Shown here: positions 35,419 to 44,626 of the stretch, one piece after another | Layout of the letters: every line of letters starts with the position of its first letter | How positions within the stretch are numbered: the first letter of the stretch is position 1 | NCBI RefSeq assembly: GCF_018614205.1 | Contig: NZ_JAGGOS010000042.1 | Span: 115,673-179,672 of the forward strand | Source of the DNA: Streptomyces sp. ISL-36 | GTDB taxonomy: Bacteria > Actinomycetota > Actinomycetes > Streptomycetales > Streptomycetaceae | DNA: 64,000 nucleotides | Direction: 5' to 3' | Notes under the pieces: model-generated | Told to the model about the DNA's origin: nothing | Seen by the model: the letters and a program-made list of their open reading frames with translations, nothing else | Database searches by the model: none | Translations under genes and position numbers: made by a program

Positions 35419-36126
35419 CTAGGACCAGGCGGCGACGATGTAGCCGACGCCGTAGGGGGCCTCCTCGTACAGGAGCCGGCCTTCGAGCCCCGCGCCTTCG
35501 GCGGCGCCCGCGAGGACCTGCCAGGGAGCCCGGCCTGCCGCCTTGAGCTCGTACGCGAGGTTCTCGTCCAACGCCCGAAGGGCCTCCAGGTCCGCCGCTC
35601 CCAGCGCCCTGGCCGCCGCCGCGTCGAAGGGGGCGGCGCGTTCGTCCAGGTACCCGGGCGCCTTGAGCGTCCGGCAGGCCGACCCGTCACCCATCACGAG
35701 AAGCGCCACGCGATCGGCGGACGCGGCCAGCTCCCGGCCCACGGCGCCGCAACGGGCCTCATCCAGCCGCTCCGCGACGGCGAGGCCCTCGATCGGAGCG
35801 TCGGCCCAGTGGGCGCGCTCCAGGAGCCATGCGCCGACGGAGAGGGAGGTGGGCAGCGGGCGCTCCCCCACCGGCCCGGTGCCGAGCCGCACGGAGAGAT
35901 CGACTCCGAAGCCGGCGAAGCTTCCCACCGAACCGGCGGGGAAGGTTCCGGCGGCGTCCTCGCCGGCGGGACCGACGACGTACAGCCGGTCGGGCCGGGA
36001 AGCCGCCAGCAGCCCGACGGCGTCGGCACAGGCCGTCCGCGCTCCAGCGAGCTCATCGGCGGCCCCCACCGCCACGTCGGGCACGAGCAGGGGAGGACAG
36101 GGACAGACGGCTGCGGCGACAAGCAT
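35419..36126 (-). CDS. Class III extradiol dioxygenase B-like (LigB/MEMO fold) protein
   Basis: Protein of 235 aa starting MLVAAAVCPCPPLLVPDVA, a start typical of actinobacterial proteins annotated as LigB-like extradiol dioxygenases. Later blocks are RLYVVGPAGED, VALLVMGDGSACRT and PWQVLAGAAEG. The usual metal-binding His residues of the LigB family are not evident, so it may not be a dioxygenase. The start at 36126 is the ATG before the conserved segment. Ten bp after the small gene behind miaB, likely in the same transcript. Confidence 0.75.
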   Translation of the reverse strand: MLVAAAVCPCPPLLVPDVAVGAADELAGARTACADAVGLLAASRPDRLYVVGPAGEDAAGTFPAGSVGSFAGFGVDLSVRLGTGPVGERPLPTSLSVGAWLLERAHWADAPIEGLAVAERLDEARCGAVGRELAASADRVALLVMGDGSACRTLKAPGYLDERAAPFDAAAARALGAADLEALRALDENLAYELKAAGRAPWQVLAGAAEGAGLEGRLLYEEAPYGVGYIVAAWS

Positions 36127-36136
36127 GATCCGCAGC

Positions 36137-36376
36137 CTACTGGGACGGAGCGACGCCCTCCGGTCCCGGCGCACTCCACGCGGGCCGGGACGTGCCCTCG
36201 GGCTCGGTCGCCTTCGCGACCTCGGCGTCGGCCGAGTCGCAGACCGGCTCGGCGATGCCGATCCGGGTCTGTGTCTCCGACGCCAGGCCCTTGACGATCA
36301 CAGAGGCGCCCGGCGCCGCGGTGTCCGGCGTGTCATTGCCCGACGTGTCAGTGCCCGACGTGTCAGTGGCTGCCAC
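36137..36376 (-). CDS. Small hypothetical protein downstream of miaB
   Basis: Predicted 79 aa. GTG at 36376 overlaps the end of miaB by 14 bp (GTGGCAGCCACTGA), suggesting translational coupling. The first 15 residues repeat a TDTSG unit, followed by [20 protein letters not shown] and a Pro/Glu tail. No family recognised. No separate ribosome binding site is visible. It could also be noncoding read-through sequence between miaB and the LigB-like gene. Confidence 0.45.
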   Translation of the reverse strand: MAATDTSGTDTSGNDTPDTAAPGASVIVKGLASETQTRIGIAEPVCDSADAEVAKATEPEGTSRPAWSAPGPEGVAPSQ

Positions 36377-37883
36377 AGGCCGGGGCGTCGGCCACCGGGA
36401 GCGGCTCCGGGACACCGATCTTCGGCAGGCCCAGCAGAACGCCCGTCGGCTTGGCTGCGGCCGCGGTGGTGCGCTTCTCCCAGGCGTCGCCGGCGCGAGT
36501 ACGGCGTACCGACGTCGTCGGGCCCTCGGCCAGCAGGTGGTGCGGGGCAGCGTAGGTGATCTCGACGGTCACCACGTCGCCCGGGCGGACCTCCTGGTCC
36601 GGCTTGGTGAAGTGGACGAGCCGGTTGTCGGGGGCCCGGCCGGAGAGCCGGTGCGTGGCGCCGTCCTTGCGCCCCTCTCCCTCGGCGACCATGACCTCGA
36701 GCGTCCTGCCGACCTGCTTCTTGTTCTCCTCCCAGGAGATCTCCTCCTGGAGGGCGACGAGACGCTCGTAGCGCGCCTGCACGACCTCCTTGGGGATCTG
36801 CCCGTCCATCTCGGCCGCGGGCGTGCCGGGCCGCTTGGAGTACTGGAAGGTGAACGCGTTGGCGAACCGTGCCTCGCGGACCGTGTGCATCGTCTGCTCG
36901 AAGTCCTCCTCGGTCTCGCCGGGGAAGCCCACGATGATGTCGGTGGAGATGGCGGCGTGCGGAATGGCCGCGCGGACCTTCTCGATGATGCCGAGGAAAC
37001 GCTCCTGCCGGTACGAGCGGCGCATCGCCTTCAGGATCGGGTCGGAGCCGGACTGCAGCGGCATGTGCAGCTGCGGCATCACGTTCGGGGTCTCCGCCAT
37101 GGCCGCGATGACGTCGTCCGTGAAGTCGCGGGGGTGCGGGGAGGTGAACCGGACCCGCTCCAGGCCCTCGATCTCGCCGCAGGCGCGCAGCAGCTTGGAG
37201 AAGGCCTCGCGGTCGCCGAGGTCGGAGCCGTAGGCGTTCACGTTCTGGCCGAGCAGGGTGATCTCGGAGACGCCCTCGGCGACAAGGGCCTCGATCTCGG
37301 CGAGGATGTCGCCGGGGCGGCGGTCCTCCTCCTTGCCCCGCAGCGCCGGGACGATGCAGAAGGTGCAGGTGTTGTTGCAGCCGACGGAGATCGAGACCCA
37401 GGCGGCGTACGCGGACTCGCGGCGGGTCGGGAGTGTGGAGGGGAAGGCCTCCAGCGACTCGGCGATCTCGATCTGTGCCTCTTCCTGGATGCGGGCGCGC
37501 TCCAGGAGGACCGGCAGCTTGCCGATGTTGTGCGTGCCGAAGACCACGTCGACCCACGGGGCCTTCTTGACGATGGTCTCGCGGTCCTTCTGGGCGAGAC
37601 AGCCGCCGACGGCGATCTGCATGCCCGGGCGCGTGGTCTTCATGGGGGCGAGGCGGCCGAGGTTGCCGTACAGCTTGTTGTCGGCGTTCTCGCGGACGGC
37701 GCAGGTGTTGAAGACGACGACGTCGGCGTCACCGTCGGAGCCCTCGGGGGCCCTGACGTAGCCGGCGTCCTCCAGCAGACCGGAGAGCCGCTCGGAGTCG
37801 TGGACGTTCATCTGGCACCCGTAGGTGCGCACTTCGTAGGTTCGCTGGACGTCCACTGCCTGGCTCCGGTCGCTGCTGGTCAT
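36363..37883 (-). CDS. miaB: tRNA-2-methylthio-N6-dimethylallyladenosine synthase
   Basis: Radical-SAM enzyme adding the 2-methylthio group to i6A37 of tRNA. The protein is 506 aa. N-terminal UPF0004 domain with the auxiliary cluster cysteines ([25 protein letters not shown]), then the radical-SAM cluster CNNTCTFC and [13 protein letters not shown], and a TRAM domain ([16 protein letters not shown]). It completes the pathway begun by miaA, 2 kb away. The C-terminal 50 residues are variable. ATG at 37883. Confidence 0.96.
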   Translation of the reverse strand: MTSSDRSQAVDVQRTYEVRTYGCQMNVHDSERLSGLLEDAGYVRAPEGSDGDADVVVFNTCAVRENADNKLYGNLGRLAPMKTTRPGMQIAVGGCLAQKDRETIVKKAPWVDVVFGTHNIGKLPVLLERARIQEEAQIEIAESLEAFPSTLPTRRESAYAAWVSISVGCNNTCTFCIVPALRGKEEDRRPGDILAEIEALVAEGVSEITLLGQNVNAYGSDLGDREAFSKLLRACGEIEGLERVRFTSPHPRDFTDDVIAAMAETPNVMPQLHMPLQSGSDPILKAMRRSYRQERFLGIIEKVRAAIPHAAISTDIIVGFPGETEEDFEQTMHTVREARFANAFTFQYSKRPGTPAAEMDGQIPKEVVQARYERLVALQEEISWEENKKQVGRTLEVMVAEGEGRKDGATHRLSGRAPDNRLVHFTKPDQEVRPGDVVTVEITYAAPHHLLAEGPTTSVRRTRAGDAWEKRTTAAAAKPTGVLLGLPKIGVPEPLPVADAPACGSH

Positions 37884-37980
37884 GGGACAAGGGTATGCGG
37901 TGTCGGCCGTTGCCCAGCCCCGAGCTGTCCGGAGCCACCCGGAGCCGTCCCCCGGCCTCGGCCCGTACGGTCCGCGACCG

Positions 37981-38658
37981 TCAACGGGTGGGGGCGGCCG
38001 CGGCCGAGACGGCGGTGGTGAGCTGGGACCGGAGGCTTCCCGCGTCCGGTCGGAGGGCGCCGCTGAAGGCCGCGGAGCCGATGGTGAAGGCGTCGGCCCC
38101 GGCAGCCGCGAGGGCGGCTATCTGTTCGGGGGTGGTGATGCTCCCGGCCACCACCAGCCGGCCTGTGGTGGCGGCCCGGGCGGCGCGGACGAGGGCGAGC
38201 GGGTCGGCGTCGGCGGCCCGGTGGGCGAGCAGGTCGACTCCGGCGCAGCCCGCGGCCTCGGCCCGGCGGCAGTCCGCCGCGATCCGCTCCGGGTCCCCGG
38301 CCAGGCGGGTGGGGTGACCGAGTGGTTCGCCCACGAAGGGGAGGTAGTGGATGCCCGTGCCGGCGAGGAGGGCCAGTGTCTCGTCGATCCAGGTGCCGCC
38401 CATGAGCTGGTCGACACCGAGGTCGATGGCGGCCTTCACCGAGGCGAGGGCCTGGTCGCGCGTGGTGCTGACCACTTCGAGGTAGCTGCTGGCGCCCATG
38501 GCCTTGATCTGCCGGTGGAGCCGGGCGAGTGTTCCCGGGTCGACACCTATGTCCTTGAAGCCGATGTGACCGATGCCCAGCTCACCGACGGTGTCGAGGA
38601 CGTCGAGGCAGTCCGTGACGGTCCTGTCGTCACGGGTGAGCATGAAGATGAAGTCCAC
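37981..38658 (-). CDS. TIM-barrel protein of unknown function in sugar-acid operon
   Basis: Predicted 225 aa beta/alpha-barrel. Repeating strand ends are visible: [60 protein letters not shown] and [11 protein letters not shown]; the last two form a phosphate-binding site as in HisA, TrpC or ThiG barrels. GTG at 38658 has GGAGG six nt upstream and is preferred over ATG at 38676, which overlaps the pdxA stop without a site. Last gene of the kinase/PdxA operon. An isomerase, epimerase or aldolase acting on a phosphorylated four-carbon acid is my inference. Confidence 0.7.
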   Translation of the reverse strand: MDFIFMLTRDDRTVTDCLDVLDTVGELGIGHIGFKDIGVDPGTLARLHRQIKAMGASSYLEVVSTTRDQALASVKAAIDLGVDQLMGGTWIDETLALLAGTGIHYLPFVGEPLGHPTRLAGDPERIAADCRRAEAAGCAGVDLLAHRAADADPLALVRAARAATTGRLVVAGSITTPEQIAALAAAGADAFTIGSAAFSGALRPDAGSLRSQLTTAVSAAAAPTR

Positions 38659-38672
38659 GGGGGTCCTCCGGA

Positions 38673-39710
38673 TCATGAGATGGGGGCCGGGGCGGGGGCC
38701 GGGGGTTCGGTCGGGCCGGTGGCGGGCCCGGCGGCCAGTCCGTCGGCCTGGTGCAGGGCGGTGAGGAGGCTCGTGTGGTCGGCGGTGCCCTGTCCCGCGA
38801 TGTCGAAGGCGGTCCCGTGGTCGACGCTGGTCCGTACGAACGGCAGGCCGATGGTGATGTTGACGCCGTGCTCCAGGCCCAGGTACTTGACGGGGATCAG
38901 CCCCTGATCGTGGTACTGGGCGACGACGGCGTCGAACTCCCCGGCTCGGGCCCGCATGAAGACCGTGTCGGCCGGCCAGGGCCCGCTGGCGTCGATGCCT
39001 TCCCGACGGGCGGCTCGGACGGCCGGTTCGACGATTTCGAGATCCTCGCGTCCGAAGAGCCCGTTCTCCCCCGCGTGCGGGTTGAGGGCGGCGACGGCGA
39101 TGCGTGGACGGGAACCGGTCCGGCCGCCGCCTCGGAGGGTGTGGTGGGTCAGCCGGATGATCTCCAGCTCGCGGGCGGTGGTGAGGGAGTCCAGTGCTGA
39201 ACGCAGCGACTGGTGGACGGTGACGAGGACGACCCGGAGCTCGTCGTTGGCCATCATCATCGCGTAGTCACGCGTGCCCGAGAGCTCGGCCAGGATCTCG
39301 GTGTGCCCCGGGTAGGGAAGTCCCGCCAGCCGCAGCGCCTCCTTGTTGATCGGTGCGGTGGTGAGGGCCCGGATCTCTCCATGGAGAGCGAGCTCGATGC
39401 CCCTGCGCACGTACCGGAAGGAGGCGGCACCGGCGCGGGCGTCCACGGTGCCGAGCGTCAGGTCCGGGGGAAGCGCGCCGCCGGCGTCGGTGAGTACGTC
39501 CATGACCCCGGGCGTGTGGGCGGCCTCGGCCATCGAGTCGATCGGCCGCACGGTCAGCTCCGTGCCGGTGGTGCGGCAGGCCCGCGCCAGGCAGGCCGGA
39601 TCGCCGATGACGACGACGGGAGGGCGACGCCGAGGGTCCGCGTATGCCTTGACGGTGATCTCGGGCCCGACGCCGTTCGGGTCGCCCATGGTGACGGCGA
39701 TCGCGTTCAT
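38673..39710 (-). CDS. pdxA2: PdxA-family 4-phospho-sugar-acid dehydrogenase (PdxA2-like)
   Basis: Protein of 345 aa of the PdxA family of NAD-dependent, metal-requiring oxidative decarboxylases. Family blocks seen: VTMGDPNGVGPEIT at the start, TAPINKEALRLAG, GHTEILAEL, VTVHQSLRSAL, LNPHAGENGLFG with a metal His, and VAQYHDQGLIPVKY. Streptomyces make PLP by the PdxST route, and this copy is coupled to a DUF1537 kinase, so it fits PdxA2, which turns 4-phospho-D-threonate or erythronate into dihydroxyacetone phosphate. ATG at 39710 overlaps the kinase stop by ATGA. Confidence 0.88.
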   Translation of the reverse strand: MNAIAVTMGDPNGVGPEITVKAYADPRRRPPVVVIGDPACLARACRTTGTELTVRPIDSMAEAAHTPGVMDVLTDAGGALPPDLTLGTVDARAGAASFRYVRRGIELALHGEIRALTTAPINKEALRLAGLPYPGHTEILAELSGTRDYAMMMANDELRVVLVTVHQSLRSALDSLTTARELEIIRLTHHTLRGGGRTGSRPRIAVAALNPHAGENGLFGREDLEIVEPAVRAARREGIDASGPWPADTVFMRARAGEFDAVVAQYHDQGLIPVKYLGLEHGVNITIGLPFVRTSVDHGTAFDIAGQGTADHTSLLTALHQADGLAAGPATGPTEPPAPAPAPIS

Positions 39711-40924
39711 GCGTCCCCTCCCGTTACGTGATCGACGCCGGCGACGAGAAGACGGCACAGCCGGTCGAGCGTGATGCGGTCGCCGAATCCGCCTGCCTTG
39801 ATCAGGACGGGGATGGGTGGCCGGCCGAGGAGGAGGCCACGGGCGATTCCGGGCTCGGGTTCGTCGTACAGCTCGATCCCGGCGGTGCCGAGCGCTTCGA
39901 GGACCATGACGGCGCTCTCGCCGCCGGTCAGCACGAGCCCGTCCGCCGAGCCGTCCGCGACCAACTCCTTCACCACCAGGGCAAGGTCACGGGTGAGCGT
40001 GTCGGAGTCGGTGGCAGCACGGCGCTCGTCCGGGGTGTGGGCCACCAGGACCGGCGCGGACGCCCGCCGAAGAGCTTCGACGGCCGCGCCGGGATCGTCG
40101 CTGTCCGCGCAGGCCACGTCCTTTCGCGTGCGCAGCAGTTCCAGTTGGCGGCGGGAGGCCGGATGGGCACTGCCGACGGCGACCAGCGGGCGGAGAACGG
40201 TGGGCAGGCCGTGGGGCGCAGTGGCGGGGGTACGGGGGTGACGGCGGGCCAGGGCCGCGGCGAGCCCGGGCGAGCCGACCCAGAGCACGTCCCCCGGCCG
40301 GGGAGCCGAGGAGACCAGGCGGTCGAGATCGGCGTCGGTTTCGGCCGAGCAGACGAAGAGGCCCCCTTTTTCGATCAGTTCGGGCAGTCCACCCAGGTCG
40401 TCGGGGTCGACGAGGTCCGCCTCCGGCAGGAGATCCGCGAGATCCGAGGTGCGCACGGGGTGCGCCGGGTCGCGGGCGAACTCGGTCTCGTGCACCGGCA
40501 CGCCCCGGACGTACTGGATCCCGCGCAGCGTGGTCCGGCCCTCGGCGGGGAACGCGGGGGCGATCACCACGGCCCGCCGCTCCGAGCCGGCGTGGGCGGC
40601 GCGGATCTCCGCCGCGAGATGCCCCCGCAGCGTGGAGTCGACCGTCTTCAGAAGCAGTTCGGCGCCCGCCAACCGCCGGGCGGCCCGCTCGGTCCGGCTC
40701 ACCGCCTCCGCCTCCACCAGCAGCCTGCTGCCGAGATCGACCGCGATCACCCCCTCGGCCGTGTCGGGAAGGGTCTCGGGGGTGCTGAGCAGGGCGCGGG
40801 CTCGGTGGCCCGCTCTGCGGAACGGCGCCGCGCCGTCCCCCGCACTGGTGAGGTCGTCCGCGAGGACGGCGATGCGTGAAACGGAATCGGCCTGTGCGGC
40901 GGCCGTGCGGGATTCCACCCTCAT
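39707..40924 (-). CDS. Four-carbon acid sugar kinase family protein (DUF1537)
   Basis: Kinase of 405 aa of the DUF1537 family, which phosphorylates threonate, erythronate and related acids at C4. The N-terminal domain starts IAVLADDLTSAGDG and has LLKTVDSTLRGH; the C-terminal nucleotide-binding domain has LVLTGGESAVMVLEALG and IKAGGFGD near the end. ATG at 40924 with GAGGAGG ten nt upstream. First gene of the operon with pdxA2 and the TIM-barrel gene, divergent from a LysR regulator 109 bp away. D-threonate versus erythronate cannot be decided from sequence. Confidence 0.88.
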   Translation of the reverse strand: MRVESRTAAAQADSVSRIAVLADDLTSAGDGAAPFRRAGHRARALLSTPETLPDTAEGVIAVDLGSRLLVEAEAVSRTERAARRLAGAELLLKTVDSTLRGHLAAEIRAAHAGSERRAVVIAPAFPAEGRTTLRGIQYVRGVPVHETEFARDPAHPVRTSDLADLLPEADLVDPDDLGGLPELIEKGGLFVCSAETDADLDRLVSSAPRPGDVLWVGSPGLAAALARRHPRTPATAPHGLPTVLRPLVAVGSAHPASRRQLELLRTRKDVACADSDDPGAAVEALRRASAPVLVAHTPDERRAATDSDTLTRDLALVVKELVADGSADGLVLTGGESAVMVLEALGTAGIELYDEPEPGIARGLLLGRPPIPVLIKAGGFGDRITLDRLCRLLVAGVDHVTGGDA

Positions 40925-41004
40925 TCGTCGTCGCCCTCCTCGGGTCGCCGGTGGTGACGACATCAACACTGGCGTTCGCAAAGCGGCTGGACAAGCGATT
41001 CCTT

Positions 41005-41032
41005 CTCACCTCACCTGTGAGTAGATTTCACA
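41005..41032 (+). promoter_or_regulatory. Overlapping inverted repeats before lysR
   Basis: CTCAC-N7-GTGAG (41005-41021) and TGTGA-N7-TCACA (41016-41032) overlap directly upstream of the LysR start codon. LysR proteins bind such T-N11-A dyads; these would block lysR expression and may also control the divergent kinase operon. Confidence 0.5.
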
Positions 41033-41033
41033 C

Positions 41034-41942
41034 ATGCGTTGGCCCGACCTCCCCCCGCTGAACTCTCTGCTGCCCTTCGAGGCGACGGTGCGGCACGCGA
41101 GCATGACCCGGGCCGCCCAGGAGCTCCATGTCACCCACGGTGCGGTCAGCCGCCAGATCCAGACCCTGGAGAAGGCCCTCGGCACCACCCTCTTCGAGCG
41201 CGGGACCCGGTCGCTGCGGCCGACCGCGCAGGCCCGCCGGCTCGCGGCCGCCGTCCGTGACGCGCTCGACCAGGTCGACACGGCCGCTCGGGAGGTCTCG
41301 CGCCGGGAGCGTGGGGGCCCGCTCGCCCTGTCCTGCGAGCCGACCCTGCTGATGCGCTGGCTCATCCCGCGCCTGCCCGACCTCGCCGCCCAGGTACCGG
41401 GCCTCACGGTGCACCTGTCGGCGGGCGGCGGGCCCGTCTCCTTCGAAAGGGACCCGGTCGACGTCGCCCTGCGTCGCGACGACTTCCTGGTACCCGAGAC
41501 GGTGAGCCGCTCGCCCCTCTTCACGGAGAGGATCGGTCCGGTGTGCAGCCCTGAGCTGGCGCAGCGGATCACCGCGGCGGCATCCCGTTCCCGGGCGGAG
41601 CGGGCGGAGTGCTTCGCCGGCATGACGATCCTGCACACGAACACACGGCCCACGGCATGGGACGACTGGCAGCGGATCACCCGTACACGCGTCGAAGGTG
41701 CCGGTGAGCAGAGCTTCGAGCACTTCTATCTGGCGCTGCAGGCCGCCGTCGCGGGCGTCGGCGTCGCGATCGGACCGTACGCGCTCGTCCACGACGATCT
41801 CGTGCGCGGGCAGTTGGTGGCCCCCTTCGGTCTGGTCGCCGACGGGACCGGATACCACCTGCTCAGCCCGAGACCGCCCGAGCAGGACAGCCGGATCGCC
41901 CTGCTGCTCGGCTGGCTCCGGAGCCAGGCGGCCGAGTTGTGA
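41034..41942 (+). CDS. LysR family transcriptional regulator
   Basis: Protein of 302 aa of the GcvA-like LysR branch: LPPLNSLLPFEATVRHASM, then the helix-turn-helix AAQELHVTHGAVSRQIQTLE at residues 24 to 43 and a periplasmic-binding-like effector domain (LSCEPTLLMRWLIPRL, AVAGVGVAIGPY). ATG at 41034 must be the start from homology but has no ribosome binding site; the inverted repeat ends one base before it, so the transcript may be leaderless. Likely regulator of the divergent DUF1537/pdxA2 operon. Confidence 0.92.
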   Translation: MRWPDLPPLNSLLPFEATVRHASMTRAAQELHVTHGAVSRQIQTLEKALGTTLFERGTRSLRPTAQARRLAAAVRDALDQVDTAAREVSRRERGGPLALSCEPTLLMRWLIPRLPDLAAQVPGLTVHLSAGGGPVSFERDPVDVALRRDDFLVPETVSRSPLFTERIGPVCSPELAQRITAAASRSRAERAECFAGMTILHTNTRPTAWDDWQRITRTRVEGAGEQSFEHFYLALQAAVAGVGVAIGPYALVHDDLVRGQLVAPFGLVADGTGYHLLSPRPPEQDSRIALLLGWLRSQAAEL

Positions 41943-41954
41943 CGTGACGCGGTG

Positions 41955-42040
41955 CGGCGCCGCGTCCGCCGTACTGACGCCGGCCTCCCCACCCGGCGCC
42001 GCGTCCGCCGTACTGACGCCGGCCTCCCCACCCGGCGCCG
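41955..42040. repeat. 39-bp tandem repeat
   Basis: Two perfect copies of a 39-bp unit (41955-41993 and 41994-42032) plus an 8-bp partial third, starting 13 bp after the lysR stop. No coding role. Confidence 0.9.
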
Positions 42041-42145
42041 GCATGCCCCGGCACCACTCCCGCCCCCCGCCAGGACAGAGCGCGACACCCGTTCCCGGGA
42101 GGCCGGGCCTGGCCAGCACGGGGCGTGAGCTGGCAGGATCGCGCC

Positions 42146-43144
42146 ATGCTCGCCTCCCTCTCCCGTGCCGCCCGTCGCCGCCTCCTGCAGGTGTCGGCGG
42201 CGCTGCTCGTGGTGTGCGGACTGCTGATCTGGTGGCTTGTTCCGTTCGGTCCACAGGCGCCGAGTGGGCACGTCACCTTCAGTACAGGCGTGCCCACCGG
42301 CGTCTACCAGCGCTACGGGGAGCTGTTGCGCGAGGCGCTCGCCCGTGATCTTCCGGATGTCTCGATAACGCTCGAGGACAGCGAGGGCTCGCAGCAGAAT
42401 CTCGCCCGGCTGGCCTCCGGCGAGGCCGACTTCACGATCGCCACGGCCGATGCCGTGGCCCAGTACCAGAGGGACCGGAAGCCCGGGTTCGACCGGTTGC
42501 GCGGCTGCGCCCGCCTCTACGACGACTACGTCCAGCTGGTGGTCCGTAAGGGGTCCGCCGTGCGCTCCGTGGCCGATCTGCGCGGGCTGAGGGTCGGCGT
42601 CGGCCAGGAGGGCTCCGGAGTCCGGCTCATCGCCGACCGGGTCCTCGCGGCGGGCGGCCTCACCCCCGACGTCGACATCGAGCCGGTCTCCGCGGGCATC
42701 GACACGATGCCGGCCCTGCTGGAGCGCGGGCAGCTGGACGCGTTCTTCTGGTCCGGCGGCCTGCCCACGCATGCGGTGCAGGCCCTGTCCGAGCGTTTTC
42801 CGGTGCGGCTGGTGCCGCTGGACGCGACCCTCATGGACAACCTCCACGCCGTCGGCGAGTCCACCCGCCACTACCGCTCCGCGGTCATCCCGGCGGACGC
42901 CTACGCCAGGGCTCAGGACGGGCAGCCGGTGGACACCCTGGCCGTCGCGAACCTCCTGGTCACCACGGACACGGCGGATCCGGCCCTGGTGGAGGGTTTC
43001 ACCCGTACGGTGATCAGAAGCCGGGATCGGATCGGCAGCCAGGTCCACCCCGCGCAGCTCGTGGATCTGCGGACCGCGATCTACACCGAACCGCTGACAC
43101 TCCACGAGGGCGCGCGGCGCTACTACCGCTCCGTGAAGCCGTAG
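42146..43144 (+). CDS. TAXI family TRAP-type solute-binding protein, membrane-anchored
   Basis: Protein of 332 aa. An N-terminal membrane segment (LLQVSAALLVVCGLLIWWLV) without a lipobox anchors an extracytoplasmic binding domain: VTFSTGVPTGVYQRYGELL, GSQQNLARLASGEADFTIA, RGLRVGVGQEGSGVRLIA and QLDAFFWSGGLPT are TAXI-family marks. Ligands of such proteins include glutamate and other carboxylates. ATG at 42146 with AGGA upstream is preferred over GTG at 42125. There is no TRAP membrane subunit nearby; the gene is tail to tail with a sensor kinase, as in ligand-sensing pairs. Confidence 0.88.
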   Translation: MLASLSRAARRRLLQVSAALLVVCGLLIWWLVPFGPQAPSGHVTFSTGVPTGVYQRYGELLREALARDLPDVSITLEDSEGSQQNLARLASGEADFTIATADAVAQYQRDRKPGFDRLRGCARLYDDYVQLVVRKGSAVRSVADLRGLRVGVGQEGSGVRLIADRVLAAGGLTPDVDIEPVSAGIDTMPALLERGQLDAFFWSGGLPTHAVQALSERFPVRLVPLDATLMDNLHAVGESTRHYRSAVIPADAYARAQDGQPVDTLAVANLLVTTDTADPALVEGFTRTVIRSRDRIGSQVHPAQLVDLRTAIYTEPLTLHEGARRYYRSVKP

Positions 43145-43180
43145 CCGGCCGCCGCTCGCCGCCCCCAGCCGCCCGGTCAG

Positions 43181-43220
43181 CCCCTCAGCGCACCCCAGTG
43201 CCCCTCGGCGCACCCCAGTG
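43181..43220. repeat. 20-bp tandem duplication at kinase 3' end
   Basis: CCCCTCAGCGCACCCCAGTG at 43181-43200 and CCCCTCGGCGCACCCCAGTG at 43201-43220 differ by one base. The duplication covers the last codons and stop of the sensor kinase. Confidence 0.9.
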
Positions 43221-44612
43221 CCCCTGCGGCCCCGTCCGCGGCACCGTGACCGTCACGCGCAGCCCGTGCGGTTCGTTCGGCGCGTAGTCGATCGAACCGC
43301 CCCCCGCCGCCAGCAGCACGCGGGAGATGGAAAGGCCCAGCCCGGACCCCTTGATGTTCTGGTGCCGGTTGCTGCGCCAGAAGCGGTCGCCGACCCGTTC
43401 CAGCTCGTCGCTCGTGAGCCCCGGACCATGGTCCGCGACCACGATGGTGCAGGTCTCGCCCTCGGACGCCACGGTGACGGTGACCTCCTCACCCGCCGGC
43501 GTGAACTTCAGCGCGTTGTCGATCACCGCGTCGAGGGCGCTGGAGAGCGCCACCGGGTCCACCCAAGCCGTCACCGCCCGGCCCTCGCCGCTCAGCCGGA
43601 CCCCCTTCTCCTCGGCGAGGGGACGCCAGGCGGCGACCCTCTCGGCCGACAGGGCGCCGATGTCGGTGAGGCGCAGATCCGCGGCGGCGTGCTCGGCGAG
43701 CGCGAGGTCGAGAAGGTCGTCGAGGACCTGCGCGAGCCGCTTGCCCTCGGTGCGGACCGAGGCGATCTCCTCGTTGCCCTCGGGCAGTTCGAGGGCGAGC
43801 AGCTCGATGCGCAGCAGCAGCGCGGAGAGCGGGTTGCGCAGCTGATGGGAGGCGTCGGCGACGAAGGCCCGCTGTTGTTCGAGGACGTCTTCGACGTTGT
43901 CGGCCATCTCGTTGAACGAGCGGGCCAGACGCCGCAGCTCGGGCGGCCCGCCGGCCGCGGCGACCCGGGACTTCATCCGGCCGGTGGCGATGTCGTGGGT
44001 GACGGAGTCCAGCACGCGGACCGGCCGCAGCACCCAGCCCGTGAGCCGGAAGGCGGCACCGACGGCGAGCAGCATCGCCGCGGACTCGCCCGCCACGATG
44101 ATCAGCCAGCCGGCCAGGATGCGGGAACGCAGCTGCCCGGTGGGCGAGTCGGTGACCACGACGGCGACGACGTCACCGTCGCGTACGACCGGCGAGGCGA
44201 TGACGAGACGGGCGTTTGGCTGCCACGGCCAGACCTGCGGCGGGTCATGGCTGCGGCGGCCGAGCAGCGCCTCCTGGAACGCCCGGCGCCCCTCCCCCTC
44301 GGAGGGGACGACCCAGTCCTCGGGCGCGGCGGCCATGGCCCGGTTGTCGCGGTAGAAGATGCCGGTCCGAATGCCGTAGACGTCGTGGTAGCTGGCGAGT
44401 TCCCCGCGCAGCGTGGTCCGGCGCTCGTCCATGCCGGGGTCGGTCTCGCTGACGAACTGGGCGAGCGCGGCGAAGCGCGCCCCGTCGTCGAGCCGGTCGA
44501 CGACCACACGCTGCTGCTCGGAGGCGGCGAGGCTGGCGGCGAGCGGGAAGCCGAGCGCCAGCAGCACACCGGCCATCAGGACGATGAGGAGCGGGAGGAG
44601 GCGAGTGCGCAC
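43185..44612 (-). CDS. Sensor histidine kinase (OmpR-type partner)
   Basis: Protein of 475 aa. TM1 (LLPLLIVLMAGVLLALGFPL), an extracytoplasmic sensor of about 130 residues, TM2 (GWLIIVAGESAAMLLAVGAA), HAMP, dimerisation domain with phospho-His in VADASHQLRNPLSAL and ATPase domain (VIDNALKFTP, DHGPGL, GSGLGLSISRVLL). GTG at 44612 is 14 bp after the regulator stop; no good ribosome binding site, so translation may be coupled. The extreme C-terminus lies in a 20-bp duplication. Probably senses an extracellular carboxylate, perhaps through the neighbouring TAXI protein (inference). Confidence 0.92.
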   Translation of the reverse strand: MRTRLLPLLIVLMAGVLLALGFPLAASLAASEQQRVVVDRLDDGARFAALAQFVSETDPGMDERRTTLRGELASYHDVYGIRTGIFYRDNRAMAAAPEDWVVPSEGEGRRAFQEALLGRRSHDPPQVWPWQPNARLVIASPVVRDGDVVAVVVTDSPTGQLRSRILAGWLIIVAGESAAMLLAVGAAFRLTGWVLRPVRVLDSVTHDIATGRMKSRVAAAGGPPELRRLARSFNEMADNVEDVLEQQRAFVADASHQLRNPLSALLLRIELLALELPEGNEEIASVRTEGKRLAQVLDDLLDLALAEHAAADLRLTDIGALSAERVAAWRPLAEEKGVRLSGEGRAVTAWVDPVALSSALDAVIDNALKFTPAGEEVTVTVASEGETCTIVVADHGPGLTSDELERVGDRFWRSNRHQNIKGSGLGLSISRVLLAAGGGSIDYAPNEPHGLRVTVTVPRTGPQGHWGAPRGTGVR

Positions 44613-44626
44613 GTGAGACCCGGGGG

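Noticed and set aside
36192..38021. A 609-codon plus-strand frame
   Set aside because: Mirror of miaB; no recognisable domain and composition typical of antisense frames.
41955..42040. CRISPR-like array
   Set aside because: Copies are directly adjacent with no spacers, and no cas genes are present.
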